From Melioribacteraceae bacterium (GTDB lineage Bacteria; Bacteroidota; Ignavibacteria; Ignavibacteriales; Melioribacteraceae): a DNA stretch of 64,000 bases. The stretch's first letter is position 1, and each line of letters opens with the position of its first letter. The position numbers and the translations under genes were made by a program. Shown here piece by piece: positions 1 to 7,676 of this stretch. Below the pieces are notes generated by a model that saw only the letters and a list, made by a program, of their open reading frames with translations, made no database searches and was not told the DNA's origin. The stretch lies in assembly GCA_015493615.1 (NCBI GenBank), contig WGCV01000044.1, positions 1 through 64,000 on the forward strand, in the 5' to 3' direction.

Positions 1-1
1 A

Positions 2-127
2 AACCACGGCTCGCATGATGAACATAAAGGACATGCAAATCATCACCAGCATATGATTGCTGATTTAAAAAGGATAACTTCACAATTAAAGTTATCCTTA
101 AAATTTATTTATCTAAAAATTCTCTGA
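2..127 (+). CDS. His-rich C-terminal fragment (partial, doubtful)
   Basis: The frame is open from the left edge to a TGA at 125-127. Its first 17 codons hold seven histidines (NHGSHDEHKGHANHHQH), followed by MIADLKR. Such His-rich stretches followed by a similar motif occur in the N-terminal region of CopB-like metal P-type ATPases, so this may be the remnant of one cut short, or the metal-binding tail of an unrelated protein. The last third of the frame runs through the hairpin at 70-99 and overlaps the end of the convergent aldehyde dehydrogenase gene, which argues against the whole frame being coding. Another frame stops at 54-56. The upstream part lies outside the window. Confidence 0.25.
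   Translation, partial: NHGSHDEHKGHANHHQHMIADLKRITSQLKLSLKFIYLKIL
66..99 (-). terminator. Hairpin terminator of the aldehyde dehydrogenase gene
   Basis: A perfect 11-bp inverted repeat (AAGGATAACTT / AAGTTATCCTT, 70-99) with an 8-nt loop lies 5 bp beyond the stop of the minus-strand gene. In that direction the stem is followed by a short T-run (positions 66-70 read as A on the plus strand). The tract on the other side is weaker, so it works best for the minus strand but could serve both. Confidence 0.75.
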
Positions 128-1694
128 TAATTTTCTGAACTTCGCTTTCCGAAATGTTCTCGCCTAACTTGGTTTCTCCGTGCGCCGAAGCCGAAGAACT
201 CGGTTTACTATTCATAAAAGGATTAACAACCGGATTGCCCGCGCGCGCTAACAATCTGTCTTCAATTGTTGACGTAAATCCTTCTGTTTCTGTTTTGGTA
301 AATCCGCCTGAATTTTCAAATGATGAAATTGAATGTCCCGAATGAACGGGATTAGTTTCAAAAGCCAAAGTTTTTATATTAACCAAATGCTTAGCCGAAA
401 CATTCTCCGAAATGCTTGAACCAGCCCATGTTCCTACGCCAAGTGTTAACGAAGGCATTAAAGCGGTTGTCGAACCGACCGCTCCAAGCGAACTCGGAGT
501 ATTAACAACAATTCTGAACGCCGGTTTTTCCATTGCAAATTTCATAATAATATCTTTGTCGTTGGAATGAATCGCAAGCGTGTGACCAACTCCGCCGTAT
601 CGCAGAACTTCAATTGATTTATGGCATCCTTCCAACCAACCGTCAACAGTATAAAATGCAAGTACGGGAGAAAGTTTTTCGCGGGAAAGGGGTTCTTGCG
701 GTCCGACTTCTTCGCAAAAAGCTACAAGCGCTTTTGTATCGGCGGGGACTTCAAATCCCGCAAGGTTTGCAATATAAGTTGCGGGCTTGCCTACTACTTC
801 GGGATTTATCCTGCCGTTTTTTTCAATTACTTTTTCTAATTTTTCTTTTTCGCTTTCGCTTACAAAATAAGCGCCGTTTTTCTTGGCTTCCTCAATTACT
901 CTTTCCTTCACAGGTCTGTCAACAATCATCGCCTGCTCCGAAGAACAGAGCGTGCCGTTATCAAAGGAAGTTCCGTAAACAATGTCCGCGGCGGCTTTAG
1001 CGACATCGGCAGTTCTTTCAATAAATGCGGGAACATTTCCCGAGCCGACTCCGAGCGCCGGATTGCCAGTGCTGTAAGCGGCTTTAACCATCGCGTTGCT
1101 TCCCGTTGCAAGAATAATCGCGATGTTGTCGTCTTTCATCAAAGCGTTTGTTCCGGGGAGCGTCGGCGTGCTCATGCACTGAATTAATCCTTCGGGCGCG
1201 CCTGCTTTTTCAGCCGCGTCCCTGATAATGTTTACCGCTTCAGTTGTACATTTAACCGCGTTCGGATGAGGAGACGCTACAATCCCGTTCCTTCCTTTAA
1301 GCGCGATTATCGCTTTGTACATTACGGTTGATGTTGGATTTGTAGAGGGAATCAAAGCCGCGACTACTCCCATCGGTTCTACAATCTTTACAATTTTTCC
1401 GTTTTTCTGAACGTCAATAATTCCAACGGTCTGCAAATCTTTTATCGATTCCCAAACATCGCGTGTAGCAAATTCATTTTTTGTTTTCTTATCCTGCCAA
1501 ATTCCGAAACCGGTTTCTTCGTGCGCCATTTTTCCTAATTTTTCGGCTGCTGCAAATCCGGCGTCTGCCATTGCTTTAACGATTTTATCAACTTGCTTTT
1601 GATTAAATTCTTTAAATTCAAGCTGAGCTTCCTTTGCTTTTTTCGCTAAATCCCTAGCTTCCTGAATTGATGATAAATCCTTATCGACGTTCAT
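105..1694 (-). CDS. CoA-acylating aldehyde dehydrogenase with probable microcompartment targeting tail
   Basis: This is a 529-residue protein of the acylating acetaldehyde/propionaldehyde dehydrogenase family (EutE/PduP/AdhE N-domain type), which oxidises an aldehyde to acyl-CoA with NAD+ and CoA. The catalytic cysteine is at about residue 250 in NGTLCSSEQ. The Rossmann-like N-terminal part carries PSTNPTSTVMYKAI, and VGPQEPLSREKLSPVLA lies in the C-terminal half. After the catalytic fold comes a Ser/Ala-rich linker (about 495-513) and a short amphipathic helix, ISESEVQKIIREFLDK. In bacterial microcompartment enzymes such a linker plus helix is the encapsulation peptide. The family is clear. 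The substrate is unknown, and no shell-protein gene lies in the window. It is a monocistronic unit closed by the hairpin at 66-99. Confidence 0.9.
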   Translation of the reverse strand: MNVDKDLSSIQEARDLAKKAKEAQLEFKEFNQKQVDKIVKAMADAGFAAAEKLGKMAHEETGFGIWQDKKTKNEFATRDVWESIKDLQTVGIIDVQKNGKIVKIVEPMGVVAALIPSTNPTSTVMYKAIIALKGRNGIVASPHPNAVKCTTEAVNIIRDAAEKAGAPEGLIQCMSTPTLPGTNALMKDDNIAIILATGSNAMVKAAYSTGNPALGVGSGNVPAFIERTADVAKAAADIVYGTSFDNGTLCSSEQAMIVDRPVKERVIEEAKKNGAYFVSESEKEKLEKVIEKNGRINPEVVGKPATYIANLAGFEVPADTKALVAFCEEVGPQEPLSREKLSPVLAFYTVDGWLEGCHKSIEVLRYGGVGHTLAIHSNDKDIIMKFAMEKPAFRIVVNTPSSLGAVGSTTALMPSLTLGVGTWAGSSISENVSAKHLVNIKTLAFETNPVHSGHSISSFENSGGFTKTETEGFTSTIEDRLLARAGNPVVNPFMNSKPSSSASAHGETKLGENISESEVQKIIREFLDK

Positions 1695-1816
1695 AATAAT
1701 ATCCCAAATTTTTCTTTACAAAATAAAAATTGCGGTAACAAAGCGCAATGCGTTTTAAGTTATGAGTAATCAGTTATGAGTGATGAGTAAAGCGAGTTAA
1801 AATATTATACTAAACA

Positions 1817-1977
1817 CTCAAAATGGTTTTCGGAAAAACTTCGAGGTTTTTAAAAATCAGCAAATATTGAAAATTCGTTTATTATTTATTTTATAAATAG
1901 CGAATTTCCAAATATGCCGGTAAAACCTCGAAGGTTTATCAGCGACTAAATTGCAAGAACCAATTTATTCTAAATGA
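1817..1977. repeat. Dispersed ~160-bp repeat, copy A (downstream of argS)
   Basis: This copy matches 3963-4122 over its whole length with scattered differences, in the same orientation. Each copy carries an internal inverted pair, ACTTCGAGGTTTT near the left and AAAACCTCGAAGGTTT near the right, around an AT-rich middle (CAGCAAATATTGAAAAT). It has no coding capacity. The two copies bracket argS. It fills most of the 340-bp gap between the aldehyde dehydrogenase start and the argS stop. Confidence 0.8.
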
Positions 1978-2033
1978 TACAACAGTTTATCACTATCCCA
2001 ATAACTAATTACCATTGACCAATAACCAATCTA

Positions 2034-3662
2034 CTACATCTTGTCCGGAGCTTCTACTCCAAGCAACTTTAATCCGTTTCTAATTGCCTGCTGCACCGCA
2101 ACGGCAAGCGCAATGCGGGCTTCGGCAAGATTTTTTTCCGAGCCGATAATACGGCAATCCGTATAAAACTTATGAAACAGCGAAGCCAATTCTTCAAGAT
2201 AATTTGCAACGCGGTGCGGTTCGTAATTTTCCGAAGCGTAAAGAAGCTCATCCTTAAAATGAGAAAGCTTACGCATTAAGTTCAATTCGGAATCGGTCGT
2301 AAGCAAATCCAAATTTTCCATCGAGCGTTCAAGTCCTTCGCCGGCAGTCATTCTCAATATCGATGCAATTCTCGCGTGGGCGTACTGCAAATAGAAAACC
2401 GGGTTTTCATCCGATTGTTTTTTTGCAAGCGACAAGTCAAAATTAAGATGACTGGACATATTGCGCATAATAAAAAAGTAGCGCACAACGTCGCTGCCTA
2501 CTTCGTCAATCAGTTCATCAAGAGTTACAAAATTTGCTTTCCGCGTTGACATTTTAACAACTTCGCCGTTTTCCATAATCGTTACAAACTGATGAATCAA
2601 CACCTTGATTTTAGATGTGTCGTAACCCAGGAACTTTAATCCGGCAAGCACATCCGGATAAGTAGCGGAGTGGTCAGAGCCGAACAAATCAACGATCAAA
2701 TCGTAACCGCGCTCAAATTTCGTAGTATGATAAGCAATATCGGGCAAACGGTAAGTCGGCTCGCCGGTTGATTTCACAATTACTTTATCGTTTTCATTTC
2801 CAAGCTCGGTCAGTTTTAACCAAACCGCCCCATCCTTTTCGTAGGACATTCCTTTATCTTTAAAAATCTTTAAAACTTCTTCAATTTTCCCTTCTTCATA
2901 TAATGAAAACTCGTTGAAGAAAGATTTCATCTTAATCTTTAATCTTTTAAGCGTGCTTTTAATATCCTCAAATATTTCGTTCTCGGCAACATCCTTAAAG
3001 TAAGTTACATCCTCAACTTTCTTTAACGAATCTCCTTTTTCGTCAACAATTTTCCGGGCAATGTCGATTATATACTCGCCTTGATAATACTCTTCGGGAA
3101 AATCAACTGTTTCCCCGAGAAGTTCAAGATAACGTAAACGCACAGATTCTCCGAGTACGCGCATCTGCCTTCCCGCATTGTTAAAATAATATTCTCGGTC
3201 AACGTCGTAACCGATTGCTTCGAGAAGGTTAGCAATAGTATCGCCAACAACCGCGTTCCGTCCGTGCCCTACCGTTAAAGGGCCTGTGGGATTCGCGGAA
3301 ACAAATTCCACGATTGCTTTCTTGCCTTTGTACTTATCGCTTCTGCCAAAATTTTCTTTTTCACGATTTACTTCCGTAATGATTTTTGAAAGAAATTTCT
3401 GAGTAAACTTAAAATTTATGAATCCGGGGCCCGCAATTGAAACGCTTTCAAGAATATCCGAATCAAAAGCGAGATTGTCGATAATCTCCCGAGCAATCTC
3501 ACGCGGATTTTTCTTTAACTTCCGCGTAAGCAACATTGCCGCGTTAGTTGAAAGATCTCCGTGCTCCGGGTTATTGGGAATAGAAAAACTAATCTCAATT
3601 TCGTTCAGATATTCCAGCTTCTTCTTTGCTTCATCAAAAATTTTGGATAGGTAATGTTTCAT
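2034..3662 (-). CDS. argS: Arginyl-tRNA synthetase
   Basis: This 542-residue class I aminoacyl-tRNA synthetase charges tRNA-Arg with arginine using ATP in the cytoplasm. The HIGH motif appears as TGPLTVGHGRNA (about residues 127-138) and the KMSK-equivalent as KMSTRKAN. The N-terminal additional domain (about 1-110, NPEHGDLSTNAAMLL) and the C-terminal all-helical anticodon-binding DALR domain (about 425-542, FYLQYAHARIASILR) are both present. Its length is normal for the family. It stands alone, bracketed by two copies of a ~160-bp repeat (1817-1977 and 3963-4122), with a palindrome cluster upstream. Confidence 0.97.
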   Translation of the reverse strand: MKHYLSKIFDEAKKKLEYLNEIEISFSIPNNPEHGDLSTNAAMLLTRKLKKNPREIAREIIDNLAFDSDILESVSIAGPGFINFKFTQKFLSKIITEVNREKENFGRSDKYKGKKAIVEFVSANPTGPLTVGHGRNAVVGDTIANLLEAIGYDVDREYYFNNAGRQMRVLGESVRLRYLELLGETVDFPEEYYQGEYIIDIARKIVDEKGDSLKKVEDVTYFKDVAENEIFEDIKSTLKRLKIKMKSFFNEFSLYEEGKIEEVLKIFKDKGMSYEKDGAVWLKLTELGNENDKVIVKSTGEPTYRLPDIAYHTTKFERGYDLIVDLFGSDHSATYPDVLAGLKFLGYDTSKIKVLIHQFVTIMENGEVVKMSTRKANFVTLDELIDEVGSDVVRYFFIMRNMSSHLNFDLSLAKKQSDENPVFYLQYAHARIASILRMTAGEGLERSMENLDLLTTDSELNLMRKLSHFKDELLYASENYEPHRVANYLEELASLFHKFYTDCRIIGSEKNLAEARIALAVAVQQAIRNGLKLLGVEAPDKM

Positions 3663-3778
3663 TTAATTCGCTTTCCTTCTCTTCTGTTTCATTAACTGTC
3701 GGTTATTAACTTTAATCTTAATTTATGATTTATGAGCCTACTTAAAAAAGGTGATTATTTGCAAATTCAATAATTTAT

Positions 3779-3883
3779 AAACCGCTGAAGCGGTTACTGA
3801 TTTCTCTATGTTATTGCTAACCCACGACTTAAGTCGTGGGCTAATAGAATGCTTATTATACATTGCAACCGTTTCAACGGTTT
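3779..3883. repeat. REP-like cluster of three palindromes
   Basis: Three short palindromes lie within 105 bp: AACCGCTGAAGCGGTT (3780-3795), CCCACGACTTAAGTCGTGGG (3821-3840, perfect) and AACCGTTTCAACGGTT (3867-3882). The outer two resemble each other. The arrangement recalls REP/BIME-type extragenic palindromes mobilised by RAYT transposases, but no transposase gene is in the window. It lies in the 460-bp gap upstream of argS, which holds no gene. Confidence 0.75.
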
Positions 3884-3962
3884 TTAGACCTTTCTTTAGT
3901 AAACTCATTTATTATAAATCTTCATCACTTCCAAATGTTGCCTACACAAGTTTTTAATGATA

Positions 3963-4122
3963 ACCTCAAAATAGTTTTCGAAAAACCTTCGAGGTTTTTA
4001 ACATTCAGCAAATATTGAAAATTTATTTACTGTTTTATAAATAGCACATTATCTAAATAAGCCGGATAAACCTCGAAGGTTTATCAATTATTAAATTGCG
4101 AAAAACAATTTATTTTAAGTAT
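3963..4122. repeat. Dispersed ~160-bp repeat, copy B (upstream of argS)
   Basis: This is the second copy of the element at 1817-1977, in direct orientation. Its right end stops one base before the rsfS stop codon (4124), so it may form the 3' end of the rsfS transcript. The internal inverted pair is AACCTTCGAGGTTTTT / AACCTCGAAGGTTTA. Confidence 0.8.
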
Positions 4123-4123
4123 A

Positions 4124-4483
4124 TTATTCTTCATCAGTTTCATCTTTAACTTCTATCACATTCGCATCGCCCCAAAGTTTTTCCAAACTGTAATGAAGCC
4201 GTGTTTCATGCTTAAAAACATGAACAACCACATCAACATAATCAACTAAAATCCAACTGTTTGTCGTAGTTCCTTCTTCATTGTAAGGGCGAACGCCGAG
4301 TTTTTTCATCTTTCTCGTTATTTCATCGGCAATTGCTTTTACCTGTATATCGGAATCTCCCGAGCAGATTACAAAATAATCGGCAAATGAAGAAATTCCC
4401 TTCAAATCGAGAATTTTAATGTCATATCCTTTTTTTGATAAAATAATCTCTGAAATTTGTTTTGCTAACTCCAATCCTTCCAT
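4124..4483 (-). CDS. rsfS: Ribosomal silencing factor RsfS
   Basis: This 119-residue protein of the RsfS/YbeB/Iojap family binds ribosomal protein uL14 and blocks joining of the subunits when nutrients are scarce. The family core is plain: DLKGISSFADYFVICSGDS, then IADEITRKMKKLG and a final block SWILVDYVDVVVHVF. Its length is typical. The gene follows the LytR_C-domain gene on the same strand, a common neighbourhood, but a MITE-like repeat (4542-4631) separates them. Confidence 0.95.
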   Translation of the reverse strand: MEGLELAKQISEIILSKKGYDIKILDLKGISSFADYFVICSGDSDIQVKAIADEITRKMKKLGVRPYNEEGTTTNSWILVDYVDVVVHVFKHETRLHYSLEKLWGDANVIEVKDETDEE

Positions 4484-4541
4484 ATTTCGATTTATCCTAA
4501 TTTATTTATTTGTACTTTTTACCTTATACTTTTTACTTATT

Positions 4542-4631
4542 AGAGACCTTTGCAAGACCTAAAATTGTCATATTGAGTCCGCCAAGGCGGGGGATCAGAA
4601 TGACAAATTTCGGGGTTATGCAAAGCCTTCT
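4542..4631. repeat. MITE-like element, short copy
   Basis: The left end GAGACCTTTGCAAGACC and right end GGGGTTATGCAAAGCCTTC are imperfect inverted repeats of each other. The middle contains a hairpin GTCCGCCAAGGCGGG. It belongs to the same family as 9181-9340, 34097-34253 and 55398-55548, but lacks the ~60-bp centre of those copies. It ends one base from the stop codon of the LytR_C gene at 4633. Confidence 0.8.
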
Positions 4632-4632
4632 A

Positions 4633-5133
4633 TTAATTATTCAACGGCTTTAATGTTAAATAATCCCGTCCCAAAACAATTGAGACATCCAAAAAATAAT
4701 TTTCATTTATTCGCGAAATAACTCTGCTTTTTGGCACCCCGAGCAGACGCGCTACATATTCAGCTTTCTTTATATTTCCAATTCTGTCAATAATAATCGT
4801 TTTTTCCACATCAAAGTTAGCGTAATTTCCCGTCTGCACGACATCGATATTTTTCTTTCTCAGATATTCCTTAAAAATATCCGCCAATCCCGAAACTCCA
4901 CAGCCGTTCAAAACTTCAGCCTGTATCATCTTTGTCGGAACAAAAGATTGCGCCATGTCGTTTTTTGGCTCGGCGGTTGTTCCCGTAATTTTAGTAAAAA
5001 AAATAAACATTAAGTAAATAACAACCGCAGAAAGAATAAAAATAATGATATTCAAAAGTAGGTTTTTTATCCCCGCTTCTTCCCTTTTGGGATTATTCTT
5101 CCTCGCGCTATTTTTTATATTTTTCTTCGCCAT
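4633..5133 (-). CDS. Membrane-anchored LytR C-terminal domain protein
   Basis: A lysine-rich cytoplasmic N-terminus is followed by one membrane segment (about residues 25-46, IKNLLLNIIIFILSAVVIYL) and an extracytoplasmic LytR_C-type domain (about 70-166) with EVLNGCGVSGLADIFKEYL and VSRINENYFLDVSIVLGRDY forms. The catalytic LytR-CpsA-Psr domain is absent, so this is the accessory domain alone, whose role is not established. I chose ATG 5131-5133 over a TTG two codons upstream. It probably shares a transcript with rsfS, with a MITE copy between them. Confidence 0.75.
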   Translation of the reverse strand: MAKKNIKNSARKNNPKREEAGIKNLLLNIIIFILSAVVIYLMFIFFTKITGTTAEPKNDMAQSFVPTKMIQAEVLNGCGVSGLADIFKEYLRKKNIDVVQTGNYANFDVEKTIIIDRIGNIKKAEYVARLLGVPKSRVISRINENYFLDVSIVLGRDYLTLKPLNN

Positions 5134-5303
5134 AATCAAAAATTTTGAACATGTAAAATAAGAATTTTTGCGGTCATTTCTTTATACTATTCGACATAAG
5201 ATAAAACCGCGCGACTCAAAAACCTGTAAAAGAAATTAATGACAGCAAAATTCTCGTAATCACATAATTTCGGTCGGCATTACAACTTTTGGATATCTTA
5301 TAT

Positions 5304-6272
5304 CTAAAAATACTTTCTAATCTCATCTGGAGATTCTGTTTTTCCGAGGGCGATAATCGTTTTGATCCTCGCTTTTTGTCCGTTTAAGTATTCGGAAAAA
5401 ATTACGCCGAGTTTCTTAAGCCATTTTCCCGCTCCCGGATAACCGTAAATATCAAGCGTTTCCCCGGCGGGGCAACGCGAAACAAGCACAACAGGAATAC
5501 CTTTATTAACTACATATTCGATTCCTTCAAATGCGGCGGGCGGAACATTCCCTACGCCAAGCGCTTCCACGACGAGCGCATGCGCCCCGCTATCCGCCGA
5601 AAAACGGAAAAACTTATCATCCATTCCGGCATAAACTTTAAGTAAATCAACATTAGAATCAATTTTATCAGTCTCGATAATTTCCAACTTTTTAGGAAGC
5701 CTGTTATAAATTACTCTTCCTCTCTCTACAAAACCCAGCGCTCCGAAATCGAGACTTCTAAACGTTTCCATGTTTTCAGTATGCGTTTTAGTAACTTCGC
5801 TTGCCGCGTTAATTTCTCCGTTCAGACAAACAAGAACTCCCATTCCCCTGCTGTTCTTCTCGTTTATAATATACATCGCGTCAAGCAAATTTCTCGGACC
5901 GTCCCAATCAGGCTCCGAACTTGTCCTCATCGCTCCGATCACAACTATCGGCTTCTCCGTTTTAACAGTTAAATCGAGAAAGTACGCGGTCTCCTCCAGA
6001 GTATCCGTACCGTGCGTTACAATTATTCCGTGAATATCGTCTCGCTTAATTTCCTTTTGAATCACCTTGGAAAGCTCAAGCATTAATTCGGGCGTCATGT
6101 GAGGCCCGGGGCGAATACCGAAATTATAAATTTCAACATCGGCGAGTTCCCTTGATTGGGGAATCATTTCAATTAGTTCTTCTCCGTGAAAAAACGGCAC
6201 CGCTCCGCCGGTTTTTTCATCAATTTTCATTGAAAAAGTACCGCCGGTAAAAACAACTAAAATTTTATTCAT
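5304..6272 (-). CDS. L-asparaginase (type I-like)
   Basis: This 322-residue asparaginase/glutaminase-family protein hydrolyses L-asparagine to aspartate and ammonia. The two nucleophile threonines lie in TGGTFSM (near residue 11) and in the THGTDTLEET block (near residue 90). Both family signatures are intact. No signal peptide is visible, which fits a cytoplasmic, housekeeping type I enzyme. Its start overlaps the end of the upstream epimerase gene by 8 bp, so the two are translationally coupled. Substrate preference between Asn and Gln cannot be told from sequence. Confidence 0.9.
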   Translation of the reverse strand: MNKILVVFTGGTFSMKIDEKTGGAVPFFHGEELIEMIPQSRELADVEIYNFGIRPGPHMTPELMLELSKVIQKEIKRDDIHGIIVTHGTDTLEETAYFLDLTVKTEKPIVVIGAMRTSSEPDWDGPRNLLDAMYIINEKNSRGMGVLVCLNGEINAASEVTKTHTENMETFRSLDFGALGFVERGRVIYNRLPKKLEIIETDKIDSNVDLLKVYAGMDDKFFRFSADSGAHALVVEALGVGNVPPAAFEGIEYVVNKGIPVVLVSRCPAGETLDIYGYPGAGKWLKKLGVIFSEYLNGQKARIKTIIALGKTESPDEIRKYF

Positions 6273-7194
6273 CTTTATCTCCGCTAAAAAATTTAACAGT
6301 TTCTATTAAACCTTCCTCCAAAGAGTATTCCGGCTGATAGCCGAGCAGTTTTCTCGTTTCGTCAATCGAAGCCGAACTGTATTTGATGTCACCCGGTCGC
6401 TCATCGGCGTATATTATTTTACTTTTGGAGTTTGTTATTTTAATTATTGTTTTTGCAATTTCGTTAATTGATACCGAATATCCCGTCGCGACATTAAAAA
6501 CTTCCCCTTTTCCTTCAAATCCGGCGACTTTTATTCCCGCCTGCACCACATCTTTAACGAAAACAAAATCTCTCGTTTGTTCTCCGTCTCCGTATATTGT
6601 TATATCAACATTATTTACGGCGTTGTGAATAAAAATCGGAATTGCAGCCGCATATTGACTTTTCGGGTCCTGCCGCGGTCCGAAAACATTAAAAAATCTT
6701 AAAGAGTTGGTATTCAATCCATATTCTTCGGCGTACATTCGTAGATAGTATTCGCCGTCTAATTTTGTGATTGCGTAGGGAGTTTTTGGCTCGGGCTTCA
6801 TCGAAATACGCTTCGGCTGTTCGGGATTATCGCCATATATTGCCGCAGAGCTGGCGTGAATCACTTTCCCAACCCGATGCTGTTTTGCCGCTTCCAGAAT
6901 ATTTAACAGTCCTATAACATTATTTTCAACAGTTTCATAAGGTTTTTTTAGCGACTCAGGTACCGAAACCAACGCCGCAAGATTTATTACAATATCGGCA
7001 TTCTCCAAAATTCTGTCAATAAGTTCTTTTTCCGTTATTGAAACATTATGAAATGTAAGATTGAATTTTGAGATGTTCTTTAAATATCCGCTTCTCAGAT
7101 TATCCACAACGTGTACATCATTTCCCTGAGCGGAAAAATGTTCGGCAAAATGGCTTCCGATAAACCCGGCGCCTCCGGTTATAACGACTTTCAT
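6265..7194 (-). CDS. NAD-dependent sugar-nucleotide epimerase/dehydratase
   Basis: This 309-residue extended short-chain dehydrogenase has the NAD-binding glycine motif GGAGFIGSHFAEHF at the N-terminus and the catalytic pair in YAITKLDGE (Tyr-x-x-x-Lys, about residues 140-144). RFFNVFGPRQDP and GDGEQTRDFVFVKD are typical of UDP-glucose 4-epimerase/WbpP-like proteins. It probably acts on a UDP-sugar for polysaccharide or glycan synthesis. The exact substrate is unresolved. It is the first gene of a two-gene unit with the asparaginase and starts next to the intergenic region upstream of dnaA. Confidence 0.88.
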   Translation of the reverse strand: MKVVITGGAGFIGSHFAEHFSAQGNDVHVVDNLRSGYLKNISKFNLTFHNVSITEKELIDRILENADIVINLAALVSVPESLKKPYETVENNVIGLLNILEAAKQHRVGKVIHASSAAIYGDNPEQPKRISMKPEPKTPYAITKLDGEYYLRMYAEEYGLNTNSLRFFNVFGPRQDPKSQYAAAIPIFIHNAVNNVDITIYGDGEQTRDFVFVKDVVQAGIKVAGFEGKGEVFNVATGYSVSINEIAKTIIKITNSKSKIIYADERPGDIKYSSASIDETRKLLGYQPEYSLEEGLIETVKFFSGDKDE

Positions 7195-7423
7195 ATTTCC
7201 TCAAATTATTTCTACAAATTTAAGAATAAAGATGTAACGATTCCGAAATTTTACGAATTTTTCGGCATGATTTTTTCCGTATTTTTGTATTCAAATCTAC
7301 TACCTTATATCACATTAAATTTATCTTATTGAGAATTAACAACTTAGAAAATAATCGCAAAAAATATTTGGACGATAGATAAAATTCTTCTATTTTCGTC
7401 TCGCTGAAAGACGTTCTAACTCA

Positions 7424-7443
7424 TGTTGATAACTTGTTGATAA
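7424..7443 (+). promoter_or_regulatory. Pair of DnaA boxes, 11-bp spacing
   Basis: Two copies of TGTTGATAA (7424-7432 and 7435-7443) differ from the consensus TGTGGATAA by one base each and lie one helical turn apart in the same orientation. Confidence 0.65.
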
Positions 7444-7448
7444 CTTTT

Positions 7449-7470
7449 TTGTGTGAAACGTTTCACACAA
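7449..7470. promoter_or_regulatory. 22-bp perfect palindrome (operator-like)
   Basis: TTGTGTGAAAC followed directly by its reverse complement, with the centre between 7459 and 7460. It lies 6 bp beyond the first DnaA-box pair. The perfect dyad symmetry without a loop suggests a dimeric protein binding site rather than an RNA hairpin. The central AAACGTTT is of the sort bound by LacI/GalR-type regulators, but the binding protein is unknown. Confidence 0.6.
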
Positions 7471-7575
7471 CGCCGATATCGAAAAATAGCCTACATCAAT
7501 GTGTATTTCTGTTGGCTACATTAAAATAAACGTTGTAACTTATTGAAAAACAATATTTTAAGCTACTACCCCTTA

Positions 7576-7595
7576 TGTTGACAACGTGTTGATAA
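7576..7595 (+). promoter_or_regulatory. Second pair of DnaA boxes, 11-bp spacing
   Basis: TGTTGACAA (7576-7584) and TGTTGATAA (7587-7595) repeat the geometry of the pair at 7424-7443: same orientation, 11 bp from start to start. Confidence 0.6.
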
Positions 7596-7661
7596 CTTTT
7601 TGGCTTTGTAATTATTTTGTGAGAAAAATTAAAAAACTATTTGATTTTGAAGATATTAATT

Positions 7662-7670
7662 TGTGGATAA
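7662..7670 (+). promoter_or_regulatory. Consensus DnaA box
   Basis: TGTGGATAA is the exact complement of TTATCCACA, the high-affinity DnaA box. It ends six bases before the dnaA ATG, so DnaA bound here would cover the translation start region or the promoter. Confidence 0.75.
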
Positions 7671-7676
7671 CTATTG

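Larger units (their letters stand above)
7195..7676. other. oriC: Candidate chromosomal origin (oriC) / dnaA promoter region
   Basis: This 482-bp region has no credible gene between the divergent epimerase and dnaA genes. It holds five DnaA-box-like 9-mers in one orientation: TGTTGATAA at 7424 and 7435, TGTTGACAA at 7576, TGTTGATAA at 7587, and the consensus TGTGGATAA at 7662. The first four form two pairs, each spaced 11 bp. A 22-bp perfect palindrome sits at 7449-7470. A very AT-rich stretch (about 7611-7661) lies between the second pair and the consensus box and could be the unwinding element. An autoregulated dnaA promoter without origin function is the alternative. Confidence 0.6.

Noticed and set aside
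614-1000. Plus-strand frames of 128 and 72 codons opposite the aldehyde dehydrogenase
   Set aside because: Shadows of a well-supported gene. Their translations are low in complexity and rich in Arg and Leu.
7111-7332. 73-codon plus-strand frame running from the epimerase start into the dnaA upstream region
   Set aside because: It is the complement of the epimerase N-terminus and then AT-rich non-coding DNA, with no ribosome binding site.
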